A DNA stretch of 64,000 nucleotides. Source: Apostichopus japonicus. Lineage: Eukaryota > Echinodermata > Holothuroidea > Aspidochirotida > Stichopodidae. The first letter of the stretch is position 1; each line of letters starts with the position of its first letter. The stretch is from assembly GCF_037975245.1 (NCBI RefSeq), contig NC_092568.1:34504501-34568500 (forward strand), read 5' to 3'. The notes below the pieces were generated by a model that saw only the letters and a list, made by a program, of their open reading frames with translations, was not told where the DNA came from and did no database searches. This document shows, piece after piece, positions 1 through 11,000 of this stretch. The translations under genes and the position numbers were made by a program.

Positions 1-12
1 CCAAATTTATAT

Positions 13-49
13 AGCGCTCTCTTCATGCTTAAGCATGTTCAAGAGCGCT
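13..49. repeat. Imperfect palindrome (hairpin)
   Basis: AGCGCTCT at the left pairs with AGAGCGCT at the right, and the centre holds CATGCTTAAGCATG, which is itself a perfect palindrome. This could be the end of a hairpin-tipped mobile repeat cut by the window edge; only the hairpin itself is visible. Confidence 0.5.
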
Positions 50-536
50 TTATAATGACAACAAAATAACAAAACCCTTAAAATATGAATATGATGAATA
101 AATTTGACACAGCTTAAATATTAATATAAAAAATATAGAGGTTTTTTGTACAGTTTGTACAATATAGAGTCTGTACAGTTTCAATAATAAGTGGTGTCTA
201 AGTGCATAGTCATTAACCCTCTCATTCATGCTAGTTCAAAATCAAAATGAATATGTGGTGATTGAACAAGAAATAATGGGAACGGTCATTGATAATAATG
301 TAGTATCAGCAACATATAGACAAAAAGTAACTCTTCCCTTATATAAACTAAATCAAATAGTATACTGCTTGAGAAGCAACGCTGTTATTTCACAGCAGTC
401 AGTTTTCTGATTGTTTTTTTACTTAAATACATTACATAAACTTTTTTCTGCTGCTGTCAAGGATGTGTATCAAATGAAAACTGGTGTGTGATCCCTGATT
501 ACAGGGTACACATGTTACCTTGGCTTTGTGAGAAAC

Positions 537-776
537 CTACGTTGTAAGAGAATATACAAGCTGAAAACATAACATAAACGATGAAATATGAATAACTTTT
601 TTAATGTGCCTTATCTTTTCCATAACCTTCCAATACATAAAAGCACAGGTAAACAACAAGAACAACCCAAATACCCAATGTAATGAACGGATAACCATAG
701 TCTCATAATCTGAAAACCAACAAACTTTCACCAGACAAAGACACGCTACTATGGTGACCGTGTGAAAGGTCACCAT
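537..776 (-). other. Possible exon of a small multi-pass membrane protein (weak)
   Basis: A 79-codon minus-strand frame encodes two hydrophobic stretches, near residues 4-16 and 33-50, the second followed by a basic segment. A pyrimidine-rich acceptor (ATTTTTAG) lies about 11 bases upstream of the first ATG and the frame is open back to it, so an internal exon is possible. The pattern of a short loop, a His-containing helix start and an F/L-rich helix vaguely recalls the last helices of DRAM/TMEM150 proteins, but I cannot show homology. No good donor follows; the nearest GT is weak. It may be a chance frame. Confidence 0.2.
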
Positions 777-1397
777 AAGGGTGAATGCTAAAAATCAGTA
801 ACCTATACAGCTTGTCAATTTCTACTACAACTACTGTTGGGACTGTGTGTCACCCAAGGAAAGAAATGGTTATAAAGATCGCTACCAATTAAAGACTGGA
901 TATCCCTGTTGGAAACACAGGACTAAGTCTTGTAATCCTGAGGCCACTGGTTATACAATCCTGTTCGAATATGAAAATGTTTAGCTTTCTTCAAATTGTA
1001 TCTATTAGTAAAATTGGAAAACCTTAGATGTGATTGCTGTAATAAATGCTAATTAAATGCAAGCCTTCATAAAGTCTGCTGTGGTAAACAGCTTGAAGTC
1101 CTTTTGATCCTGTCGATCCTGAAGTCCTTGAAATTCTGTTGACATGCTTTATGTTTGGCACTTTAAAGTTCTGAATTGCTCTGCTTTTCTAAATTATTTT
1201 CTTGTCTCAATATTAGTTAAATGTAAATTGCAATGTGAAGCTAACCATTTTAATCAGTTTGTTGGTGTTCAATGTTTAATTAGTAGAGCCATGCCTTTGT
1301 ACAATTATTTTAAATGTCTCTGATATTTGTTTTTAGTCAATGTCAACTCAAACCTTTATTAGTAATATATGTTGGAGCTCTCAGGTTTAATCCCTTC

Positions 1398-1835
1398 AGG
1401 CAAGCGCAAATTGCACTGACCCGACTGCAACCTGACGGGACTCTCCCCGACTACTCATCGGGAATTAGTTGGAGAGAATCAGTGTCACTTAGTAGTATCG
1501 ACGTCTGATCGTAGGTAAGCCGCACATTAGCCTGACCCGACGGACCAGTTTAATCTCCTGTCCATCAGTCCATATATGGGGGCCACCATTTTGAATTTCT
1601 GCAGCCGTCATCTGATTTCACGAAACTTACTCATTGGCCATCCATTAGAATCAGATAGGAGTCGCGTTGGTGACAGCCACAAAATGCCACAACCCAACTA
1701 AACTGTGACACGACAGCCCCTGATGTCACAACGAATATCAAACATACTTGATATGCCCGATATGCAAACTGCACCAACTCGACAGATTTTTTGCTGTGGT
1801 CGTGTTGCAGTCGGGGCTGCAATTTGCATCTGCCT
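1398..1835. mobile_element. Degenerate element with inverted-repeat ends
   Basis: The left end, around 1398-1432, contains GCAAATTGCA followed by CCCGACTGCAAC. The complement of the right end, around 1803-1835, contains the same two blocks in the same order: GCAAATTGCA, then CCCCGACTGCAAC. Together they form a roughly 33-bp imperfect terminal inverted repeat enclosing about 440 bp. I see no long open frame inside and no clear target-site duplication, so this would be an old non-autonomous DNA transposon. The family was not identified. Confidence 0.45.
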
Positions 1836-2231
1836 TTAGCTCATCCAAATATTCTCTGGTTGATCTTCAGAAATCTAGATTGCTCTACTTTGGTAATTGT
1901 TTATTAATTTTTTTCTCTGAGAATAATTTATTTAAATGGCCGTAGCAAAAGAACTAGTACGTCAGTTTCTTTGTGATTTTCTTAGTAAGCTATTTTCATT
2001 TTTTGGAACTGTTCAAGTATTTCTTCCTGTACATTCTTTAGAAAGAAAATGTTGTAATCAAATGTAAATTAATTATTAAGATTGTTAATTTGAATAACAA
2101 AGTTTGAGGAGGTATCAAAAAAGTAACATCCATTTTGGGACACCATTAGTGTTTGTGTGTGAACTTGGTCCTGAAAATGTTGGTATAAATCTGTAATATT
2201 TCTAATGCATTGTTAATGTAATTTTCTGCAG

Positions 2232-4222
2232 GGTCACTGTGTGGCTGGAGGATGTACCATTGCATTTGGAACCGACTATCGGGTAATGTGCGAGGATCAT
2301 CTCACAGGATTAAATGAAGCTAGATTGGTGAGAAATCATTAATCAACTGCCAAGAAATAACAAGTTGTGGAACTTTCTCTGTGATTATTGCATTGTTTGT
2401 AACATATATACTTTCCACAATGAGTATCTTACAAACATTTTCTTATATCAAGGTTTTGTGGTCCACATACAGAAAGTGATGTATCCTTATATATAGTTAT
2501 ATGATATTAAAGGTCTTGTGGTCCACATATAGCAAGTGATGTATCCTTATATAGTTATATGATAGTTAAGGTCTTGTGGGCCACACACAACAAGTGATGT
2601 ATCCTTATATATAGTTCCCATCCATCAACATTGTTAGATGCATTTGCCTATTATCTTATTCATTGACATTCAGAGCTAATGTTATCTTTTTTAAATAGGA
2701 CACTATACTGTGCAATAAGTGTGTAACGTAAACCTTCTTTGTTTTCAGGGCTTACCCATCCCATTTTATTTGAAGAACATGACACAGAATTTAATTGGCA
2801 AGAGACAAGCAGAGAAGATGTTTCTGTTAGGTACGCTTAAAAGAGTTTTTGCTTCTTGTTATGTCAAAACTGGGGCATTGATTTCAGTCCATTAACGTTG
2901 TGTTTAACAAATTAAGATTACAATGCAGGTTTGTACCTCGATTATAAAACAATTTTTTTGTCACCAGCTGTTAGTTTAGCTTTGTTCAGATTTAGTTTAG
3001 ATAATATTGCATTGAGGACTCAATTATGTGCAAGTCTGTATTGATGTAAAGGTTCATATAAAGCAGGAAAAGAAAACAAAGATGTTTTGGTTTTAAAAGA
3101 GTCTGGAATCGTTACAATCATGTATAGTAAAGACATATAAATCTTGAACTTTACCTTTCCAACTCCAGCACAGTTTGTCAAATCTGACAAAGCACTGAAA
3201 CTTGGATTAGTTGATGAGGTTGTTCCAATGGACCAAGTTATGACAGCAGCCAAGAAGCAAGTCACCAAATTTCTAGAAATACCAGGTAACTGAATAATTT
3301 ACTTTCCTTGAATAAAAGGAATGTTTATCTCCCAAAAATATTTGTGAAACATATTTGTGAATGTCAGATGATCTCTCCTGTTAAGCTTTTCCACTGGTCA
3401 GAGCGTTGTTGCTGTGCAAAGATATCTGCTTTTTCCTGCCATGTAATCTGCAGAGGGAAAGGACGTCTAACTTTCCCCTCACCCCTCAAAGTTATTCTTT
3501 TTCTCGTTGAAAATTTTCTATATATTTGTAGCCTATGGTGTGTTAGCTCAGTGGAGTGTTAGCTCAGTGTTTAACGCCGGTGCCTTTCAATCATAAGGTC
3601 CCCGGTTCGAGTCACTCCCAGATTAATGTATGTCGTCCAGTTACAGAGTTGTTGACAATTAACGTTAAATATGAATGTAAGAGACTGACCTCGGTCAGCT
3701 TGCGGCTTTGATAAGCCAATGAGGCTTCTTCGCGAGTTCCTGCTTGCAGGAGGATCTAATATACATACATACATACATAGATATGGTCTCATTTTTGCAC
3801 ATAACTGACTGAGCATCCAGAAACCCTCAAAGGGAGAGAAGACCACCTTCAAATGGTTTCCTTCCTACACAGTACATATCTTAGCCCCTTTCTTAAACCC
3901 TGTGGATACTACTTCCCAAACCCCCTCCCCCAGAAGACAAGTGAGGCAGTGATCAATTAGATACAATTTACATATGATATTTTTTACTTAAAAGTTACTG
4001 AAAATAACCATAATAAATAACACTGTATGGATTTGTTTTTCTGTTGATCATTCAGATGTTGGACGGTCAATAGTTAAGGAAGGATTACGAAAAGCGGATA
4101 TCGAAGAATTCAACGAGAAGAGAGAAAGCGATGCTCGATTCTATGCCAGCTTAAATAGCAGCCGTAAAATCCAGGCACTTTTCAAGGAAAATTTAGAAAA
4201 CCTCAAGAAGAAAAAGAAGTAA
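2232..4222 (+). CDS. ECI1: Enoyl-CoA delta isomerase 1, mitochondrial (C-terminal four exons)
   Basis: ECI1 shifts cis/trans-3-enoyl-CoA double bonds to trans-2-enoyl-CoA in mitochondrial beta-oxidation of unsaturated fatty acids. Four coding exons are seen: 2232-2327, 2749-2830, 3169-3285 and 4056-4222, with TAA at 4220-4222. All introns are GT..AG and the phases (0, 1, 1) join cleanly into about 153 codons. The first exon carries the glycine-rich GHCVAGGC segment and the CDYR-like TDYRV stretch of the crotonase fold. GLNEARLG spans the first junction and contains the Glu that aligns with the catalytic glutamate of the family. KLGLVDEVVP is the typical helix before the C-terminal helices, and the protein ends in a lysine run. 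There is no SKL-type ending, which argues against peroxisomal ECI2. The N-terminal exons (targeting peptide and first half of the fold) were not found and may lie left of the window. The gene converges on DRAP1. The stop is clear; no convincing poly(A) signal was found close behind it. Confidence 0.9.
2451..2620 (+). repeat. Tandem repeat, three copies of about 59 bp, in an ECI1 intron
   Basis: Copies begin at 2451, 2511 and 2569, each starting AGGT(T/C)TTGTGG and continuing through CCACA and AAGTGATGTATCC into TATATAGTT. The copies differ by a few substitutions and short TA-length changes. They lie in the intron between the first and second recognised ECI1 exons. Confidence 0.8.
3540..3785 (+). 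mobile_element. tRNA-derived SINE in the last ECI1 intron
   Basis: An internal pol III promoter is visible: an A-box-like TTAGCTCAGTGTTTAACGCC followed about 35 bases later by a B box, CCGGTTCGAGTC. A tRNA-unrelated body of about 160 bp and a (ATAC)n tail ending near 3778 follow. The first bases (GTGTTAGCTCAGTG) are duplicated in tandem at the 5' end, giving a second partial A box. The same-sense insertion lies between the third and fourth recognised exons. It is too diverged at the acceptor stem to be a working tRNA gene. Confidence 0.7.
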
Positions 4223-7200
4223 TATGTAGCGCTCTATTGTATAACTGTGATCAGAAATCAACTATTTGCCAAGAAATTTAGATAAAGAATATATTATGTA
4301 TTTATAAAGATAACTCGCAGAGATTAAGATCATGTCACTAAAGTTGTATACAATTGAGAAGTTTGTTAGAACAGCAAAGTGAATGCTGATATTATACCAC
4401 ACTTTTAAACTGTATTTTCCATGATGGCCTACACCCAAGATCCACCAGCACCCTTTCACTCCTTTGAGGTACCGTGTTAAGGTGGGAAGGGGTTAGAGTA
4501 ATGCGAACAAAGCTGAAGAAGTGAAACTGAGATAGGTAACCTGGTGGCTTCCAAACTGAGACAAAATGAATCAGAATGAGTATTGTTTAAGTCATTAACC
4601 TACTAGACTCACCATTCCCTCCCCTCCCTTCAAATCTCATTCTCACTTGGTAATATTTGTTTGGTTGGGGGAGGGGTATGTGGAGAGGGGTGAGCGGATG
4701 GTTGGGCAGTACATAGACAGGCTCTTTGTACCCTGCTTCAAAATTTGTAGATATTACATTAATTAGGTCTTATGGTAATATTCACTCAAAGTTACCATTT
4801 CCATGAGTTTGAAATTCCAACGCAGCATTACAGAACTTATCTATACAGTAATCAAATAGTCATCGTGGTAATATTATAATGATCATGTTTTATGTAATAG
4901 TTGTAAAATGATATAAAAAAATGTAAACGGGTGAATGTTTATATCAAGATTGATTCATACAGTTCAACTACATATCACTGCAACTTTACTGAAATACACA
5001 ATGTGGAAGTTTTTGACCAAATATTGATCCAATGTTTTGCTGTTTCTCTCCTTGTAGTGATGGTTTCTTACCTAAGTCAGTCACAAACATTGTGAGCATC
5101 AACTCAGTATCTTTAACATAACTTTGAGAAAGGTAAAGTGATTTACTAAATTAACAGACATTTTCATGAAAATATAGGTAATATCAATCCTCCTACTTCA
5201 TATCTCCCTATTGTGAATATTCTTGGTATGCACCTGCAATCGCCTAAATTTGTTGAATATTTCTGCCAGAAAGTTATGAATGAGTGAGTGAGAATCTGTA
5301 CATGACTCTGTAGTCCACATGTGCTGGTACATCAATGCCTTACAATTGATAGATATTAGCAGTATGTAATGCACACACAAGCTGACTGGTTGAAGTATTC
5401 TGCAAAATTGAATATACATAATTTTAATTCATATTCCTAACATGCCTCATTTCTCTTCACAACAACATATTCAAGGGTGGACAATTTTGTTTGCAAAGTA
5501 TGAAACAAATGTCGTGGTACTAATAAGAAGAAAAAAATGAAGAAAATGTTGACATTTCTTTCATTAAGTCTCTCTGAGTAGGGGACAAAAAATGTTTATG
5601 TTATTCTTACACCTGCTATTTGTCTCTCACTAACCATTGAACTATGAACAACAAGTCAAAACTGAGTAGTAAAGTGATTAATTTAAAATCGTATTCCTGA
5701 CTTTAAAAAATTTGGGGATTTTTTTTTACAATATCTTTGCAGCATGCATCCTACACTCCTTCACATCCTACCTCCAAATAGATAGAGCACCTTTAAGCAA
5801 AATATGAACTCATCTTGATTGCACTCGGATTGAAAATATTTATGGTGGATTTGATAATGGACCAAAAGCAATCACAAAGAAAACTTGAAATTCTAGATTT
5901 TAGGTCCTTCTAGATCAAGACCGTTCCTTAATGAAAATATTATGTAACCCACCAAGGAAAAGCTTACTTTTGTAAAGTCACACTTTTGTTTAAGAGACAT
6001 ATAAATCCAGAATACTCTCTTCAACCTGTTTTGACAATCTCCATTATTTTGAGTGTGTAAGGTGTTGCTTGGTATCTTTGAAGACTGGTTCCAAATGTAA
6101 ACATTACCTATAACTTTTAAAGAGACTTTTCTGTAGTGACAATATATTTAGGGCATATCCCAGTAGCAGATGTTGATTAGGCAAAAGTTGTTGCTAACTT
6201 TTCTGCATGAACAAGTTCAGATAGCAACATTTTCATTCCTAAAATATCAGGGTAAAATTGATGAATGTAGTCTGGTAACAGCAGAGCAAGTGATATTATC
6301 ATGACTATTGAACTTATAAATGTCTGTGTGTTTCTTAATAAGGTGTAAATTCTATTTCAAGAGGGATCATGGCAATATTCTACTTGGTAGCAAACTGAAG
6401 TCATTTAGCCAGTTCAGAGAAAACTTTCACATTAAATGCATCACATTATTTAACAAAAGATGGTGCTCTTTGAAGAAAACTTTGTCCCGATAGCATCACA
6501 GACTATCAATGTTCAGAGGCAAACTGATTGACTTGGGGCACAGAGGCCAAGGATTAGTTGGGCCCCCATAGGAATACCCCTTTAATACCCCTCTACATAT
6601 TCATTTTGACCAGACTTCAGAGTTTAACAGTTTTTTTTATATCATATGTGCGAACAACGGTAAAGCAAAAAAGACATAAAACTTTGCTTGAAATTATTAA
6701 TTTGTTCAGAATATGAATGAGAAAGTTTGTAATCCAGAAAAGTGATTAAACAAGTTAAGAATATTTAAAATTAAAAAGTTGATGAGCAGCTATCCCTCCA
6801 AACCAAAATACATAATACAAAATATAAATGCTAACTCTAGTCATATCTTCAACTGTCTCCTTTCAATTGTGAAGTATGTTCTTTTCACAAACATTGCACT
6901 TCCTGCTTTATGATTTTTTTCTTCTTCAAAACTAAATCATTCAGAGAATAATGTGGTGAGGTGTTCAATACAACATAACAAAAGCAAATGTCAGTGCAGA
7001 TAAACTGAAATCGGTTTGTAGTCATGGTACCGAGGTCTGAGTCAACGAGTTTACTTTCACACTAATGACATTTCTAGGATTCCTACACTCATAACAAATA
7101 AGTAATCCTATCAACATGATAATAGCAATTCCAGTAATCCCTGTGCTTCTGAACCTTTGTAATTATGATAATCCTTAATGAAAGGTGGCTTAATAATTCA

Positions 7201-8000
7201 AAATTCACTCACAGATAAAACTATGCTAAATTGCTCACAGAATCATCTTTCAAATTGGAATATTCAAATGAGTGATCATTACATTCATTCAATAAATAAC
7301 TCCTGCCTCTGTAATTCTCCAAACATAAGCAAACTTGAAGTAAAGTGATCTACAGAATCTGCGTATCGATAGTACTTCCATATCAGCTACCGCGTAACAA
7401 CTTCCCAACTGGGTAACCACCGCTGGGTTCAATAAATGTAACAATAAACATGTTTCTATTTACAGTGTTCAGGTATAAAGATTGAGATCAGAAATTACAT
7501 TTTATATCATTGCTGTTTCCTTAGGCTCCCTTTTAATTCCAAAAAAAATGTATTACTTTCCTTAAAAACAGGTACTCTGTTTATTTGAACCCTACATATT
7601 TTTGTTCTTAAGTGGCTCTGTATAAAATCCATGTTAAGAAGCTGGTCAAACACCAGGAAGACACTGTCCAATGTGATTTGCAAAAGGTACAAAATGCAAG
7701 CTATGCCATGTTTCATATCCTCATTTACCCAATTGACTATCCTTCATTCCGACATTCTTCAATTCTTGATTGAATTTTGTGCATCAGGTGGTTTACTTTA
7801 CTCTCCAAAGTTTTTTGGAAGTAAACTTGCAAATCAATGTTGTCTTATCATTCTCTTCAGCTAAAAATCAAATAACTATACACTTGTTTGATTTCGGAAA
7901 TGGATTGGGGAGAAGGTGGGGGGGGGGGGAGTAGTGGTGTCAATTCCTTACTCCACCGGTTACTTGATGTGCTGATCCCATTTCAAACAGCAGATCAAAG
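4223..8000. other. Intergenic region between convergent ECI1 and DRAP1
   Basis: This stretch holds the 3' untranslated regions of both genes and AT-rich spacer. I see no coding signal; the few open frames of 60-80 codons have no recognisable content and no splice support. A 17-19 base G run lies around 7913-7931, just beyond the DRAP1 stop. Confidence 0.6.
7580..7585 (-). promoter_or_regulatory. Candidate DRAP1 polyadenylation signal
   Basis: AATAAA on the minus strand (TTTATT on plus) lies about 415 bases past the DRAP1 stop codon. It is the first canonical signal I see downstream. Position and sequence fit, but nothing else tests it. Confidence 0.4.
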
Positions 8001-11000
8001 TCATGTGTCATAATCTTCATCATCTTCCAGTGTTTGTTCTGTAGATACTTTTCTCGGTGTGTACTGGCCCATTGGTACGGGGCAGCTGAAATTCATATGT
8101 GCACTTTTTGAGGGATTCATTGTCTTGAGGTCAACATATGAGGGTCCTGGTTGGTCAGCTTCATGTGTCTGTTCTTCTCTTGATGAAGACCTGGTCAAGA
8201 AAGAAATAAATGAATCATAAAATCTCTTATCTTCTATAATTAACAGAGCCTTGTTAAAAAGTCTTGGAGAAAAATCCACTACTGTTTACTGGAATGTCAG
8301 CAAATTATGCAAATACTTTTGCTCTCTGGATCACCCTCAACCCATCATTAATATTCACATTAAAGGGTGTGAAGACTCTCGCAAAAAGAAACGTCTAATG
8401 CCGGTAATCTGACCTAGTTTCGAATGAGGTGTAACAGAAGTAAACACCACCATCGATCCCAGAAAATACACACACAGCTATACCGTCGGTAATAAGACAG
8501 CTTCAGCTACGGTCATTACCCACAGCACAGTACACAAACGATACAGCAATGGACATCTCAGGTCCAGCTAAAGATAACAAGGTATCACGTTTCATTACTG
8601 TCTGCATTTTGTAGCGACACGAACAAAACGTCACTTGCATGCAACAGAAAGTTAACAGTTTTCAGATGGCTGCAGGCGGTTTGGGGCGAGTCTTCAATGG
8701 CTTTAACTATATAGCCCTCAATCTTACTAGTAGTCTAGAGATATAGGTGACATTATAAGGTTTCAATTCAATTAAAGGCGATACCGTAGATTGCATGAAT
8801 TGAACCACTAATAATACAGAGTGACACAACTGTTCCCAGACTACTAAGGACTATATGCCATTACCTTTCAACACAACAAAAAAGTTCTGAAAATTTCCAG
8901 TTTCTTTGGAAATGCACGATCTCAAAAATAAGCATGATCTTTGGTTTTTTGTTATTTCCATACGAAATAATTCAACTGGAATGATCTGGATCAAACTTCC
9001 CTTGAACCTAGAAATGGTGTCATCATGATCCTATCTTGCCCCCAAAATAATTAAATCTAGCCCATTTGGGACAAACCTACCTACACCCTGTTTAATAGTC
9101 CTGTAACCTCCACAATTAGAATTCTAATCAAACATATTTTAAATACTAAAAACAAAATAAAAATACTCTAAGCCATTTCAAGGCATATTTAATCATATGT
9201 TCTACCCTGTTTTTATAATTTTTGAGGTCACAGAATGATTTGAATCAAACACCTACACAACTGGATTAAAACTCCTGCTCTATTGAATTAAAGATTTTAC
9301 ATCTTTTCGAAGGTTTATATGTAAAAACATTCTTCGCTCTGATTATGCTTTGTCTTTAGACAAATAAAATAATTGCTAATAATTCTTTTTTTCGAATACC
9401 ATTTTACATTTGGTTTTCAATTTCATATGCTCACCCTTCAGTAAAATTGCTGTTATACGACTGACTTCCAGAAGGACTGACTGTTGTGCGACTCCCTGAA
9501 CTATTTTCATCATACAAATCTTCCTCCTCCTCATCTCCATCCTCCTCATTCTCAGAAGATTCCTGAAAATACAGAGAAAAATCACTTAATATCACATATA
9601 GACAGGAATTTTTTTGTACTTTTATCACCAAATAGCAAATACCTACGGAAGACTAATGCAGCCATGGCCCAAAAAAAAAAACACAGATAAATATTGAAGG
9701 AAAAAAATGAAAACGAAAAAAAAAAATGTTAAACGAAAAAAAAAAATTTTACTACGAAAAACAACATTTTTACAACGAAAAAAAAAAAATTGTTTTTCGT
9801 TTTAAACGTTTTGTTTTTCATAGTAAAAATTTTGTTTTTCGTAGTAAAAATTTTGTTTTTCGTAGTAAAAATTTTGTTTTCATTTTAAAAATTTTGTTTT
9901 CATTTTAAAAATTTTGTTTTTCGTAGTAAAAATTTTGTTTTTCGTAGTTAAAATTTTGTCTTGTATATATATCTGTGTTTTTCGTTTTGTTTTTGTCATG
10001 GCCGCATTAGTCTTCCGTAAATACCTTCGGATGGAGTTGTAAACTTGTTTCATTGAAACTTATTGGGAAAGGATGTACTTTAGAAGGAGATATTGAGTTG
10101 GATCTGATATTTAAACAAGTGCTATTCACTACATAAATCCTTTTAAAATATAAGAAAAAGAAATTGGAATTTTTTAATTTTCCAATCTGCTTTGTATGTG
10201 TCATTAATACTGATTTAACAACTATCTGGGTGATGAAATGTTGTGACTAAAAAAAGAAAAGAATAAAAAATAATTCACTAGTTAACTTCCACTTGGTCAC
10301 AAATCTAGGACGGTGGGTTTGAGCTTGATAAATTGTCAAGTTTTAGTAAATGCTTGGTTAGGTTTGCTAAAGTTTTTTGACAAACAAATTCATTGACAAA
10401 CAAATTCAAGGAACAGTTTCAAGCTTCTTCGTATCTGTGAGTAATAAAAGAAGGCAGCCCATCTTACCTCGTCTGAAAATGAATTTGAATGCGATGCTTT
10501 CGTTTTCCTCTTCTTTCCTCTGCCTGCTCTGTGTTTGTTTGTTTGTTGACAAAAGAATATGAGACCATCATTAGTTTAAAATATGGTAGGAGATAATCAA
10601 CATTTACAAATTACAACCAACTCTCGCATCATCTGTAAATGAAATAGACTTTTTCAAAAAGACAGTTTTCCAGTCTTATGTCCCACTTCATTTTGGTGAG
10701 AAATCTCTGATGCATATATCAGACCTCCCAGCTGCTCTTCGACATAAAAAAAATCTTTTTTAGGGTTTTAAAGGTTTCCCTGTGAGGTCTGATATGTTTA
10801 TGAGAAGTTTGTTATGTAGAGATGGTAAGATGAAAACAAAAACAACCCCACAGATAATATCTTAAAGATGACAGCACTTGTTCTCTTTCCGAAATTAGAG
10901 AGATGAAATATGGGTAATTCACTAAGTACCTTATAATATATATAGGACGGAATACATTCCTTTCTGACAAATTGTAAGACAATTTTTATCTTAGAACAAA

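Larger units (their letters stand above)
1..2231. other. Region upstream of the first recognised ECI1 exon; no confident gene
   Basis: This AT-rich stretch should hold either the 5' introns and exons of ECI1 or intergenic DNA. I looked for the N-terminal crotonase-fold motifs expected ahead of the first recognised exon (an FSAGLD-like oxyanion-hole motif) and found none that is convincing. Two items stand out and are listed separately: an imperfect palindrome at the extreme left and a degenerate inverted-repeat element at 1398-1835. A small hydrophobic minus-strand reading frame at 537-776 is also listed separately. Confidence 0.5.

Noticed and set aside
446-481. Frame FFSAAVKDVYQM resembling the FSAGLD motif expected upstream in ECI1
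   Set aside because: It lacks the invariant glycine-leucine-aspartate order and has an in-frame stop shortly after; treated as chance.
945-985. B-box-like CTGTTCGAATA
   Set aside because: No supporting T-arm stem or A box.
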